The translations under genes were made by a program, and so were the position numbers. DNA of 64,000 nt from Umbelopsis ramanniana AG. Lineage: Eukaryota; Mucoromycota; Umbelopsidomycetes; Umbelopsidales; Umbelopsidaceae. Below are positions 1-10,891 of this stretch, in pieces. Where the stretch lies: contig NW_026252135.1 in assembly GCF_025399195.1 (NCBI RefSeq), positions 62,001-126,000 of the forward strand, given 5' to 3'. Position 1 is the first letter of the stretch; every line of letters starts with the position of its first letter. The notes below the pieces were generated by a model. The model worked only from the letters and a program-made list of their open reading frames with translations. It was not told where the DNA came from and searched no databases.

Positions 1-13
1 TCCTAGTTCTCTT

Positions 14-746
14 TCATTTCATGGTCTTGGAGGCCCATTCCATGTAACTACCAGGATAATTACGCACTCTGTCAAAAGCCCATTCCCAACACGAGATAAT
101 ATAATTAGCCATAACAATCCCTGGATGAAGGGGCAGCATCCGATACACCTACCGAGCATAACCCAGACTCTTTAAATATTCCATGGCCGCCGCCGATCGT
201 GCACCAGCTTTACAATAGACGATAACTTCATCACTGGTAGCAGGTTTTTCAAAACCGAGTTTGTCTTCAAAATCTTCATGGTTTGCGGCAAAAGCATCTG
301 CAAACTGGCTCTAGAAGACACACGTGGGAGGGGGTTTAATGAAAACAAAAATAAAATAAAAACTAGGGGTTAGCATGGGAAGGATGGAGCAGTACAAGGA
401 GTGGCCAGTTTCACAGCGACAACGTCTCTTACCAGAGGAACATTGGTGGCGGTGGGGATGATGCCCTCTCTCAATTCTCCAGGTTCTCGTACGTCTATCA
501 AAGTAAACTGGGCGGACATCAGAGACGCTCTGAGGGAGTTCATGCTTAATATGGGTGGACCACCCCACTTACGCTATCCGGTTTGCCTGCTTGGATTCGT
601 TCTTGTAATTCTTCAAAGGTGATGTTGGGCTGAAAGGCTTTTTCAGTGTACCGTCGCAAGGTCATAGCCAGTGGCTGACCGGCGCGTGACGCTGAGGTGG
701 TAGGGAGTCTAGTTTTGAGGATGACTCCAAACGATGATTTCAGCAT
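14..746 (-). CDS. rhodanese-domain sulfurtransferase, mitochondrial type
   Basis: Predicted 153-aa single-domain rhodanese, which moves sulfane sulfur to a thiol or cyanide acceptor. Four exons: 573-746, 433-507, 153-310 and 14-68. The frame is continuous and ends in TGA at 14-16. The domain covers about residues 40-153, with the motif TLIDVREPGE and the active-site loop YCKAGARS, where Cys116 is the likely persulfide carrier. I chose the ATG at 744-746 because it opens an Arg/Ser-rich, acid-poor leader (MLKSSFGVILKTRLP) like a mitochondrial presequence. Upstream in-frame ATGs at 825-827 and 813-815 would add an acidic stretch that fits a presequence poorly. The family is recognised with confidence; mitochondrial location is inferred from the leader only. 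The physiological substrate cannot be read from the sequence. Confidence 0.85.
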
Positions 747-1662
747 TTCTTTTGTGATTTCTTCTAACAATTCAAAATGAGCCGCTCCCAAGCAATTCAG
801 CAAAGTGACCAACATGCGGACTTTCAACTCGTCCCCCCCAGCTCATACCCTATATCCGAATGAATTGATTGTTCTTTTTGTACTCTGCTTGCAAGCATTT
901 GAGCTAGTCGCACAGTTTGCGTGAGACATCACAAAGACAATATATGAGCAGGGAAAAGGAAATGGTCACGCGGGGACGGCTTAGGTGAGAACAAAGCCTG
1001 GTAGCTTTTCGACTTTATTATGTTACTTTTAAGGAAGTTTGAAGCTGGCAGCAGGCGGGGAAAGAAACAACCATGCAGTGAAAGAGCTTCTTGGGTGTGA
1101 TGACAGCTACCAAAGAAAACTTGGGTTGGGGACTTGGGCATTTTTGGTCGTAGGGGGAGATCTACTCCATAGTTTGTGGTAGCTTATGGTGAAGGGCTGG
1201 CTGGCATGGTGTAAGATGACGATAGAACAAAGACCATATGACACCTCAATGCATTTGCCGGACCAACCAGTGTTAAGGCCGAGACTAAGTAAACAAGCAG
1301 TGACAAGTTCGGGATTGACCCAGTTGAACCCTCTTTGATTGACTTTTATGTCCATCAAAGCGAACGCAAGTTGAACACCAGCACAATGACTTCCCGCTCT
1401 ATTACACCCATAGGTTAACTGACCCTATTCATTTCAAAAAAATAGCGATAGAGACTGGTTTTCCAGACGCCTTTCACTAGTAGGCTGACTATAGGATAGT
1501 TTTCACATCTTTCTTCAAGGCAAGGACTCCAGCGTATTGACGATGTGGGGTAGTAAAACCCATTGGATTGGAACACTGCTCGGGAATCGAATTGCTATTT
1601 ACCCCTTTCGGTAAGCAGTGTTCATCCGGAAAGACTGAAACTTTGGGCGAAATTTTTCCACA
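747..1662. other. intergenic region, rhodanese 5' side and ADH promoter
   Basis: This stretch separates two divergently transcribed genes. Open frames on the minus strand around 929-1358 have no splice-consistent extension, no recognisable domain and biased composition, so I treat them as chance. The right end leads into a TATA box. I see no RNA gene or repeat. Confidence 0.5.
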
Positions 1663-1670
1663 TATAAAAA
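1663..1670 (+). promoter_or_regulatory. TATA box of the dehydrogenase gene
   Basis: TATAAAAA lies 22 nt upstream of the ATG at 1692. It is the only strong TATA in the preceding 300 bases. The spacing implies a very short 5' leader. A strong TATA in a fungus often marks a regulated gene, which suits a catabolic dehydrogenase; that last point is inference. Confidence 0.5.
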
Positions 1671-1691
1671 GCCGTCTCTCACCCCATCTTC

Positions 1692-2803
1692 ATGACCTCA
1701 TCTATTTCTTCCATGGTTGTCCCAAATAATATTCCATCCACCTTCTTGGCCGCCAGCTGGCAGAAGCATGGCTCTATCGATTTGATTAAGAAAGATATGC
1801 CCTCCATCAAACCTGGTTACATTCTTGTCAAGGTTGCCGCATCTGGTTTATGTGGTAAGTCATGCAAACTGAAAGTTGACACTACTACTAGGGTGACCTT
1901 TATACTCACGGTTGGTTAGGCACCGATATGCACATTTGTCACGGAGAAACTCCACACGCTGCAAACAAGGTGGTGATAGGCCATGAGCTTTCAGGCTATG
2001 TTCACGCTATTGCTGAAGGCACTGTCACTGATTTGAAGGTTGGCTCTTTGGTGGTAGTTGATCCCAATATCCCCTGCCACGCTTGCACATACTGCCACAG
2101 TGCCAAACCTCATCTTTGCACTTCTCCACAAAACATCGGCGTCACAACAGACGGTGGTATGGCGCAATACGTCCCTGTCCCCGTCTCAGCGGCTTATCTG
2201 GTTCCCGACACTGTCTCGCCAGAGACGGCTTGCTTGGCCGAGCCTCTTTCTTGCGTGATACATGCTGTGGATATGGGTAACATCAAGAGCGGAGACAAGG
2301 TTGCTATCTTAGGCGCAGGTCCTATTGGTATCATGGCCCTTTGTTTGGCGCTTAGCAGCGGCGCGCGCGTTACGATGGTCGACCCCAATGAGAGCCGAAG
2401 AAAGCAAGCCAAGGAGATATTTGGAGCATATGAATCACTTCATCCCGATGAGACCAAGGACATGTCTGCTTGTTTTGATGTTGTGTTTGAATGCGTTGGT
2501 CGACCGCAAACCATGGAGCAGGCCGTTGAACTTGGCAAGGCTGGAAGCACCATTGTCTGGGTCGGAGTCGCCAGAACGGACGCCCGCGTCACTATTTCGC
2601 CGTTCGAAGTATATCGTCGAGAGCTCACCATCCGATCATCTTACACCAACCATTTCAGCATGGAGAGAGCCGTTAATATCTTGGCCAACGAGCAATCACC
2701 ATGGTCCAAGATCATCACACATACTTATTCACTGGAGGAGTTTGATCAAGCATGGGATACTTTCAAGTCTGCTGTAGGAATGAAGGTCTGCGTGAAGCCA
2801 TAA
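1692..2803 (+). CDS. zinc-dependent MDR alcohol/polyol dehydrogenase
   Basis: Predicted 348-aa medium-chain dehydrogenase with two exons (1692-1854, 1920-2803). Splicing joins GLCG to TDMH and restores the catalytic-zinc motif. Visible are the zinc ligand Cys in GLCGTD, the GHELSG motif, a four-Cys structural zinc loop (CHACTYC...C) and the Rossmann glycines GAGPIG. An Asp follows beta-2 (VDPNESRR), which favours NAD over NADP. Overall it resembles the sorbitol, L-threonine and butanediol dehydrogenase branch. The enzyme would oxidise a secondary alcohol or polyol in the cytosol; no targeting signal is seen. The exact substrate cannot be assigned from sequence alone. Confidence 0.85.
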
Positions 2804-3879
2804 GGGATGGCCCTTCACCTGCACATTTCTTATTTTCCACTAGCAGTTGTGAATGGCAACAACTTTCAACATGAGTCATGCCTCTCCTAGCAGCTGCTTT
2901 ATTGCCACCTTCAGCTCAAAATTTTGTTCTGTTTATTTTTGTACATTTGATATCCAGGTTTATCTCCAATAAAATAAAGTGTATAAAAAATGAGTAGGTC
3001 TTTCGCAGAGTTGCAAAGCGCTGCACAGAAGCGTTGTGAAGAATAACTACCGACATCTTTGGTTGCCTTTTAAGGTGAGTAGGTGTTTGATTTTCAAGGT
3101 CCAGAGCCCCGCTTCCCCACACCAAGGCTGAAGCAACGAAGGCCAGGAAGGAGAGCAGAGCAGCTGCAGGAACGTGAATCGGTTTCATTTTAATCGTAGT
3201 CAATGGCATTACTGTGATCACCCCATTGTGGTTGTCAATGGTAATGCAGATCATTTGCTGTTAATACTTGAAAAAGGCTTCTCTCAACGCGCTGTGCATG
3301 CCAACATGACTATAACCCTTTTATGACCCTGTTCCTAACAGATGCTTCCTTTGAGTTCGTTACGCTTGCTTTCCTCGTATACGACCTCCAATGTGGAAAT
3401 AGGATGGACCAGGTCAGCTCAAAATGGGTCATCATTTCGAACAAACAGATGGTTAACACCGTTGCGTCTTCAACTGACCATCTTTGTCAGCCAGCCACAA
3501 AGGTCAAATGGACAATCCAGCCCTCACCGTTCCCTGTTAGTGGCACACAATGTATCAAGAAACTCGGAAAGCCTTTGTATGGTAGGTTACACACTTTGCA
3601 TCTCCACAAAAGCTTATCTGCCTTTCCGGGTTTACCTATTGGATATATGTCTTTATTCCATTGAGATTAGCCGTGGCATACCACGGCAGGTAATATGAAG
3701 AAAAACTACTGATGGAGGGAAAGCAGGGATACGTGAACAATGTGGAGAAGAGAGGGTGGGAGGGGAGGCGGTTGGTCAAATAATAGGTGGAGTACATGAG
3801 GAGCTAAAAGAGTGAACGAAAACAGCATGGCGATAGGAAGGGGATATACAATCAGAAAGAAAAAAATAAAAAAGTCATC
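2804..3879. other. intergenic, with one weak candidate small gene
   Basis: This is the region between two genes that converge here. The only item of note is the small minus-strand frame listed separately at 2916-3188. Overlapping plus-strand frames at 3323-3698 lie in two different phases with no domain and no splice support, so I see no gene there. The last 60 bases are A-rich and probably hold the 3' UTR of the transcription factor gene. Confidence 0.45.
2916..3188 (-). CDS. candidate small secreted protein
   Basis: Weak candidate. The frame has 90 codons from the ATG at 3186-3188. It begins with a signal-peptide-like segment (MKPIHVPAAALLSFLAFVAS, then ALVWGSG) followed by a polar stretch and a hydrophobic tail. 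Two other in-frame ATGs lie upstream, the furthest at 3252-3254. A TATA-like TCATAAAAGG sits further upstream on the same strand near 3318-3327. There is no recognisable domain, no cysteine pattern and no splice evidence. It may be chance: a frame this long is not rare in a 1-kb gap. Confidence 0.2.
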   Translation of the reverse strand: MKPIHVPAAALLSFLAFVASALVWGSGALDLENQTPTHLKRQPKMSVVILHNASVQRFATLRKTYSFFIHFILLEINLDIKCTKINRTKF

Positions 3880-5835
3880 TCAACAGTTGGCAAGATTGGA
3901 ATCCAAAAATGCCAGTGCATCGGCTGAGGGATCAGGCATAAACATAAGCGGTTGATTGTCTGCCATGTAAAGTTCTCCATCAATCAAAGGTGTATATCTT
4001 GGGCAAGAATTACCCATGGGCGAAAACATCGATGAGTCAATAGAAGCACGACTCATAGATCGCGGCGTTTCGACCATGTTGGGGCTTTCTGGCCATGAAG
4101 AGAGGACGTTCTCTATACGAGCGATGTTGTTTATACACATATCTTCCTTCCATTCTGTCTCGGGCATTTGTCGTAAGAGTCGTAGAGCCCGCATGAGGCC
4201 AAGTTTAGATCGAGTCATGACCGTAGTATCGCGGAACGTCACGCATATCATCAGCATTTCGATGGCGCGTTTGAGATCACCTGGCCAAGTTTGACAACAT
4301 GCAATATCAATCACGGCTCGGCGCATGCTTAATAGTTCAACGACACTTTCCACGGCGTAAATGGCTGATCGATGTTGAAGATGAGTCAAGTTATCCATTT
4401 CATCCGCCGCTGGGAAGAACAGTCGGTGTAATAAAATTCGGTTTGTACAGCGTTCAATACCAATCGTAAAACACATTTGTGCCATGGTGTCAAAGTTTTC
4501 AGGCTTGAGAGCAACATCTTGTTGAAAGATATCAGGAAGTTCGTTGTTCCAAATGGAAATTTCCCTTTCAACTTTGTCACTCATCAGCGACATGGCAATG
4601 GTATCATCGGCATCCAGTTCTTCGATTTCTTTTTCAAGTCGTCGCCGTATGAGCCATATCTTCAGCACGTTGCTCCAGAGATGACTTCCAGTAACCTCAT
4701 CTGGCTCGTCCAGCGAGCAAGGGCTAGGTCGTACAAGTTTTGAGAGCGCAGCGTGGTCGTCTGAAGTAGGCTGAAGGATGGAGCAAGATATGATTTCAGA
4801 TTCGGTCAAAAAGTGGTCGATCTGGAATAGATACCACCATAGCCGATTATTGAGTTCAAGTTCGTCGTCCACAACAGTGCTGTTCGATCCGTTGCGTTTC
4901 CTGGGAACTATCTTCAGTTCCAGAGCCATACGAACAGCAATAGTGTGATAGAACGCTTTCAAATGGTTCGGTACTTTGCTATTCATGTTGTACAAGCACA
5001 AGGCATAAATATGATGGGGGTGAGCAACATCAAAACAATCCGACAATGCTTCGCGCGTATACAAGGCAAGTTGTGTTTGAACAGCATCCAAAACCCTCAT
5101 GTCTCGAATCTTGTCAAACGCCGGGGGCATGTGGTGAATAAAAATATGTCGAACAAAATAAGTGCTGATAGCAAGCACCAATGGGTCCTTGGTGGGCTCA
5201 GCTAAGCCAGAATACCAATTCATCAAAATCCGCCTGGGTCGAACAGGGTAATATGGGTTCATACACTGAAGATGATAATGGACACAGTCATCCAGAAGGG
5301 CTGGTAAAGCTGTTTTCATCCTTGGCCATTCCACAGTGGAGTTCTTATCCTGTTGAGCATAGAGTTCACTGTGAAAGTTAATGAACGGCATGGTTAATTT
5401 TCGGCCATTCTTTTTGCTTGCGCTTCCTTCTGAATCTTGGCTTGTTTCACTATGGACTTCATCTTTGTGTAAAGGATCGGCCGTGGGATCTTCAGATTCC
5501 GAGGCCATCAAACTGAGAGTTTGAAGAAAGTCGGTAATGTTATTGATGCTATTAATGTTGACTTCGAAGCTTCCTGTCTCGGTTTGCCGAAGACTCCAGT
5601 GTTCGCTCTCAATCATGGTTGCGGCCCTCCGAGGTGGAGGAGAATCGACTTCAAATTGGCCTGACACTGGAGTAGGTGGGCATTGCTGCTGTGTAGCAAC
5701 GGGGGTAGATTTGTCCGGTTGGGGATCTAGCGTAGGGATAGCTAACGGATCCTTGTTCTTTCTACGTTTTGGTCTTCTTGGTTTGGTTCCGTTAATATGA
5801 AGGCCATTATGTGGGCCTAGTACAAATTCACTCAT
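3880..5835 (-). CDS. fungal transcription-factor-like protein (middle homology region), no Zn2Cys6
   Basis: Intronless 651-aa protein. Residues of roughly 170-420 look like the fungal-specific transcription factor domain (middle homology region): the stretch with HYHLQCMNPYYPV, the helix repeat MNSKVPNHLKAFYHTIAVRMALEL, and the NRLWWYLFQID motif, which is typical of that fold. The N-terminus has a basic cluster (KPRRPKRRKNK) that could be a nuclear signal, but no Zn2Cys6 cluster (C-x2-C-x6-C) is present there. It may therefore bind DNA through a partner, bind it through the basic patch, or be a co-regulator. The region upstream of the ATG has no obvious exon encoding a zinc cluster. The domain call is by eye; the target pathway is unknown. 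Confidence 0.7.
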   Translation of the reverse strand: MSEFVLGPHNGLHINGTKPRRPKRRKNKDPLAIPTLDPQPDKSTPVATQQQCPPTPVSGQFEVDSPPPRRAATMIESEHWSLRQTETGSFEVNINSINNITDFLQTLSLMASESEDPTADPLHKDEVHSETSQDSEGSASKKNGRKLTMPFINFHSELYAQQDKNSTVEWPRMKTALPALLDDCVHYHLQCMNPYYPVRPRRILMNWYSGLAEPTKDPLVLAISTYFVRHIFIHHMPPAFDKIRDMRVLDAVQTQLALYTREALSDCFDVAHPHHIYALCLYNMNSKVPNHLKAFYHTIAVRMALELKIVPRKRNGSNSTVVDDELELNNRLWWYLFQIDHFLTESEIISCSILQPTSDDHAALSKLVRPSPCSLDEPDEVTGSHLWSNVLKIWLIRRRLEKEIEELDADDTIAMSLMSDKVEREISIWNNELPDIFQQDVALKPENFDTMAQMCFTIGIERCTNRILLHRLFFPAADEMDNLTHLQHRSAIYAVESVVELLSMRRAVIDIACCQTWPGDLKRAIEMLMICVTFRDTTVMTRSKLGLMRALRLLRQMPETEWKEDMCINNIARIENVLSSWPESPNMVETPRSMSRASIDSSMFSPMGNSCPRYTPLIDGELYMADNQPLMFMPDPSADALAFLDSNLANC

Positions 5836-6093
5836 GAAGCCAAAATGTAAACTGTGGAAGAGAAACGGGTTGGGAAATTTTTGAATGGGTGGAGGTCACG
5901 TTGTTTCTTGGTTTCCCCGCACTTTCCATGTTCGGCCAGCTCTAAGACACGCACTAAAAATCTTCTTTCATGTATTGGTTTTATTTTAATGTAAAGCCTG
6001 CTGTAAAGGAATGATAAGGCTCTCTTTTAAAGGGGGTGGTGGATATTGTTTAAAAAAAGGAATAGTATAAGTAATAAAGTAATTATGCCTACT

Positions 6094-8323
6094 TCACAGT
6101 TCTCCATTCTTCACTGCCTGCTTGCATAGATCCAATGCTTGCATGTAGTCCCCATCCGCTCGGTCAAGATAGGTTTGAAGGGTTGCCCGATCAACATGAG
6201 GTAGAACACTGCTCAAGTCGTCCAGGGCATCATTGGGTATGGAAGCTGACCTTGCAGGCCATTTTATTTCTTGTTGTGGGCGTATGTTTATCTTTTCTTC
6301 TTCAGGTTGTTCATCCTGAGAGTTCATGTGCAAATTAGGTGACACGGAAGGAGATTCGCTGTCCGTATGGCTTTTGGCACTTGGACGTCTAGGAAAATCA
6401 ATGTGATTGTATGCCTTGGCTATACCCAAACTGGTTTGTGATCGATTCAAGTCAGGGTGCTTGTTCATTCCGGGAAGTAATGCGGAAGCAGCTTTAAGCA
6501 CATCGGTTGGCCTTGCACCCATACTATCCTGAGAAATTCGGGTGGTGGATTCATTAAAAGGACTGAGGAACATGGATCCATTACTGTGTTCCATGAATGA
6601 ATGCTGGTCTCGACTTGGCCGTGACCGAATAGCAACGCTGTTGTTTCTCAGAGGAGAGCGAAACAAAGATTTCTTGCTAGGTTTCCTCTGTTGTTGCTGG
6701 TGTGGAGTATACACTGCGGTGAGGTTAGTACAAGCATCTGCAAAGGCTTTTTTTTTTTTTATGAAACGGTTATTTTTACCTGTCATGCAGGTGGGTAGTC
6801 CTTTGTCGTTCTGTTTCTTCATCCAGTCATTTAAGCCGCTATTGCCATTGATACAATTGTTGTATGCTATACCTGTAAGTGAAATTCCGGCGTAGGTTAA
6901 TTCGTATGTTCCCCCCGTCTACAATGAATGCTTTCACGTACTGTATGCGGCCAAACGTTCGCTACGTTGCTTGCACTTCATTAAATGGTATAGAGTCAAT
7001 GACCTGTGAGGGGCACCGTGTCGGTAGCTAGGCGTAAGAACCTCTAGGCGAGGAGGTAACTGCTGTTCCAATTGCCTTTTCCGAGCCAGCTCGGCTTCTT
7101 GAGCAGCCGCTTCTTTCTCCATTTTCAATCGGCGTGCTCCATCTTCCAATAAATCTGACAAACCATCAGGGGTATCATCAGGCTTCGTCTCAAAAATATC
7201 AATGAAACATTTTAGAGGTTCCAAAATGTCTTCACCAGCCGTTTCATCCTTCCATGAAATTTCATACTTGTCGTCATTAGAGCAGTAAGAATCAATTGTA
7301 GTGTGTGAAGTCATGGACTGATCATCCGACAGCAGGTTGGAGGTTCGCCTGGATTGCTTGTTGCCATCATAAATGGAGTCGGACGGGCTAATGTCCTTTC
7401 TATGATGCTTATTATAAGATAATACACTTGGATTCTTTCGCAGATTCATGGTGCGAGCGGGCATGGTGTTGGATTTGACCATGGCTGGTTTGACGGCTGG
7501 AGGAGACTTTGGTGCAATAGTGGTTTTGGTTCGAGTTGGTACAGGAACGTCTGGCTCTGGCTTCGAGGTCTTGATAGTAGCTAAAGTCTGAGATTTACCC
7601 ATCACTTGGGCTCTCCGACGTTGTTTTTGGCATCGGTAACATGGACAGTCGACTGGTTCTTTGCAGTGCACAGGTTGACCACTGGGTTTTCCTTTGCATT
7701 TGACGCACATGCATTGTGGCGATCGTTCCTGAACAGAGACGACTGCAGCGGGCTTGGCGGCCGCAACAATGGATGAAAGATAGGGGTCGCTCACTGGCGG
7801 AGAAGTGGCCGCGACTTCTTTCAATGGACTCGAGCTGGGTATAGGAGAGCTGCAACAAACAAACAAAAAAATGGCGGCAAATTTTCGTCAGCGTCTCACA
7901 ATATAGGGACTAGATCAACCATCTCTCTACCTTGGTGAAGTGGTATTCCCACTGCTGGCTGGCTTCTTAGCCACAAACTCCATTGACAGCGCCTCAAAAT
8001 CATTAGGACCAAAAGACGGAAGTCTGATTTTAGGAGCAGGCTCCTTATCATTTGAAGGTAACTGCAGCTGTACTAAAATAACGAACAATAAAAAAAGGAT
8101 GGAGTCAATGCACGGCATCATGCTGATGATGAAATGGATGATGATGGCCATCCAACTGAAATGACGTACGGTCTAGCTTAGTGTCGAGATCAAGATGTAG
8201 CGTTTGCATAAAATCTGGGAAGTAGTGATTTAAAGGAATGTCTCAAACAAGGATGGTGAACCAAGAAGAACAGGCGGTTATACCTGGCTGTATTGAGTTG
8301 GCCGTAACCGAAGATGGCGACAT
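6094..8323 (-). CDS. orphan protein with CxCxxC cysteine cluster and C-terminal CUE-like domain
   Basis: Predicted 623-aa protein with six exons: 8284-8323, 8170-8214, 7931-8072, 6942-7849, 6780-6872 and 6094-6737. The start at 8321-8323 is the first ATG in the transcript direction; no earlier ATG exists in the CT-rich leader. The middle carries a cysteine cluster of two CxCxxC modules around an HC (CMCVKC ... HC ... CPCYRC), followed by a basic run, then a charged helical segment (about 35 residues rich in E, A, K and R). The last 45 residues look like a CUE ubiquitin-binding fold (LPHVDRATLQTYL ... MQALDLC). Long Ser/Pro-rich low-complexity linkers separate these parts. I know no family with this combination. 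A metal-binding role for the cysteines and ubiquitin binding for the C-terminus are inferences. Confidence 0.7.
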
Positions 8324-8696
8324 GTTGGACAAGGCTATACCCGAATTAAGATGAGGTGGTTGAAATGGGTTACGCACGGTGACGGTTTTAAAAGGTAAAT
8401 GCAACTGGTTGGCAGTTGAGGCCACACAGTTGGTGAACTATATTTGATTTATGGCGAACAACACCACCAAAATATTAGAGATAAGGAGGGATGGAGTGGA
8501 TGAAAGAGAGAGAGAGAGAAGGCGCTATTTGGAGTGGAGCCGAATTTTGGGTACAAAATAAGGGAAAAGAAATAAAATTCAGTCTAGAAAGTATAACCAA
8601 GGCAAGTGTTAATGTGATACAGGAGAATATAAAAACAATATGGTACAATTCTGTTGAACAAGTGTCCTGTTTATCGCTGGCTTAGTGTCGCAGGAA
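8324..8696. other. intergenic, CUE-protein 5' region, with GA microsatellite
   Basis: This is the leader and promoter of the minus-strand CUE gene, sitting downstream of GTP cyclohydrolase. It contains a perfect (AG)7 run at 8505-8518, read as a CT-rich leader on the minus strand, as is common near fungal transcription starts. No gene is seen. Confidence 0.5.
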
Positions 8697-9800
8697 TCAG
8701 TTCCTAATCAGAGACAAGAATTCCTCTCTTGTCTTTGGATTGTTCCTGAACACTCCCAACATGCAGCTGGTCATAGTAGAACTGCCAGGTTTCTGTGGGT
8801 TTAAATTTCGGGGGGTTAGTGACATTGTCTGCACATGGCTCATCACGGTCCATCAGCTTACCTGCACACCTCTGAAATTATGAACAAGTGGTAATCTCAC
8901 ATTAGAACGCGATGTCATCCCCGAACTTCGGACTTGTCAAAAGCAAACAACGCTTACCTCATGCACATGCACAAGTGGCTGGCTTCCATAACAACCGCTA
9001 CACCTTGAGGTTGCAATACTTCCATCAATGTACTAGCAATCTGCTTTGTCAGTCTTTCTTGAACTTGTAGTCGACGGGCAAACATCTCTGCAATACGAGC
9101 AAGCTTGCTCAAGCCAACCACACGTCGATTGGGAATATAACCAATGGAGATCTTGCCAGTGAAGGGGACCATATGGTGCTCACATAGGGAAAAAATGTCG
9201 ACATTTTTAACAATCACCATTTCCTCATGATCTATCCATTTTCACGGTCAGTACCGCGTAGTTAGTAATTTGAATGTCAATCGATCCATAGAGATAATCT
9301 AAACGGTCGCCTACCTTCTTCAAAAACGGCTTCGTTCAAAACATCTGTCGAGTAACGTATGAAATCAATTACAGTTCAGATACATGGCTATTAGGATACA
9401 ATTCATTACCTTTGATGCTCTGTTCGTATCCCTTTGTAAAGAACATCAAGGCAGATGCATAGCGATCGGGCGTCTTTAAAAGGCCCTCACGTTCAGGATC
9501 CTCTCCAAGGCAAGACAATATGGTCTTGACAGCTTCAGCAATCTTTTCTTCCCTAATATGACGCTGTTCCTCTGTCTCATCTCGGCGGCTTTTGGTACCA
9601 ATACCTGTGGGAGCACATTGCGTTAAATTTTTTATACGTGGTATGGACAGACACATGTCAAAAACGACAGAAAAGATGAGTAACAACTTACTGGGCCAAC
9701 TAAGGCCGTCAATATCAATAGGAGTATCCTGGCGTGATATGGGAGTGATAGCACGGCCTGGTATGACGGGTCTAGTGGGTGTTGGATGTAATGGCTCCAT
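8697..9800 (-). CDS. FOL2: GTP cyclohydrolase I
   Basis: Predicted 237-aa enzyme converting GTP to 7,8-dihydroneopterin triphosphate, the first step of folate/pterin synthesis. Six exons: 9692-9800, 9410-9604, 9315-9344, 8958-9231, 8862-8871 and 8697-8792. The models are fixed by the conserved sequence: the spliced N-terminal half reads LLKTPDRYA, then [16 protein letters not shown]. The zinc/active-site segment is [11 protein letters not shown] with Cys and His ligands, and [19 protein letters not shown] supplies the second Cys. Exon 3 is only 30 nt and exon 5 only 10 nt, the latter encoding the end of R plus GVQ. Skipping exon 5 would break the frame. The N-terminal 40 residues are a variable Pro-rich extension. 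Identification is secure; cytosolic by family. Confidence 0.95.
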
Positions 9801-10891
9801 GAATTTACGGTGGGTGTGAAAAAGATGTTGACTTTTTTATCACAGGCTATAAATTGTTTCTCACGGAACTTGAAATGAAAAAAAATAAAATCCTCAATCA
9901 AAGGCGGCACGTTTGCGGCAGCAGTCACCGACATTTTTTTTTTTCTTGGGTGGCCAGATTATGCGCTGCGGCTAACAGTCTGAAGGAAACTTCCTTTACT
10001 CTCACATCATCTTTCCATGAAGGAGAGACAAAATCAAGCAACGTGCTCATGACTATGAAACTAGTGCTTGTTGAGAATGGTCAGCCAGTTTACTACGGTG
10101 CTCATTTTGTGTTCAGCGCTCTCCGAAAGAACCATCTACATTATCAGTGCTTGAAGGTGAATCAGTCTATGGACTGGATACGATTGGTTACAAGTAAAAG
10201 GAAGGTCAAAGAAGTTATGTGACATGTTTAGCCATGATTACTCATCCACTTGGCCATAGTGCAAAGTTTTAACATGATAGGATTGACGAAGGCATACAAA
10301 GTAACATTCGAGTTCACTATGTTGGATGAGTATCTTCCATGTATGTCTACAAACGACGTTTACTACAGCGTTGAGATGAGAAAATGTATAGCTTTCTGCG
10401 ATATCTCTCTCTGCTATCGGAAAGTCATTTATCACGTGATCCGTTGTCGGTTGGCCTGTTGTTGTTTCTTTTTCGTTCGAGTGAAACTGGTGAAGCTTGC
10501 CTCTTATAACGGATTCACTCTTAATTGTTGTCTATCCTTGCACTTTTCTGGTTGCATTTTAGGTAATGACGATCTGAAAAATACTTTTGTTCCCATCATT
10601 GCCGACTTTTCTCCAACATTAACTCTAAATTATGTTAGACAGCTGCTCACATCTTGAGAGAATGAACTTACAGCTTTTCGACTAAAATAATCTCCCATTG
10701 GCTGCTATTCGACTTTTTCAAATCTATCTTCTACTGTCTGATACTGAAAACCCCCACCCGCCCCAACACCTCTCACGTCTCTGCGACTCTTTGATTAAAC
10801 TCCCCTACCCATTTTCACATCCATCAAACCATTCTTCAAAATCCCACAAAAGCAACCCTCTCTAGTGTCAGCGGCCCTCAGTGCGACCGCC
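9801..10891. promoter_or_regulatory. divergent intergenic region between FOL2 and the PHD gene
   Basis: This is a 1.09-kb gap between genes transcribed away from each other. Long frames on both strands here begin with non-ATG codons or lack any domain, so I do not call genes. A C-rich, pyrimidine-rich stretch (about 10740-10890) precedes the plus-strand ATG and probably holds its transcription start. Confidence 0.45.

Noticed and set aside
929-1358. Minus-strand frames upstream of the dehydrogenase gene
   Set aside because: Unsupported by splice signals, no domain, composition of non-coding DNA.
3323-3698. Two overlapping plus-strand frames
   Set aside because: Different phases over the same bases, no domain; likely chance.
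9854-10657. Plus-strand frames of 120-135 codons
   Set aside because: One starts at a non-ATG codon (TTG); no domain, no splice support and no conservation-like pattern.
10865-10891. Upstream start for the PHD gene
   Set aside because: The first codon is GTG, not ATG; the first in-frame ATG at 10892 is used.
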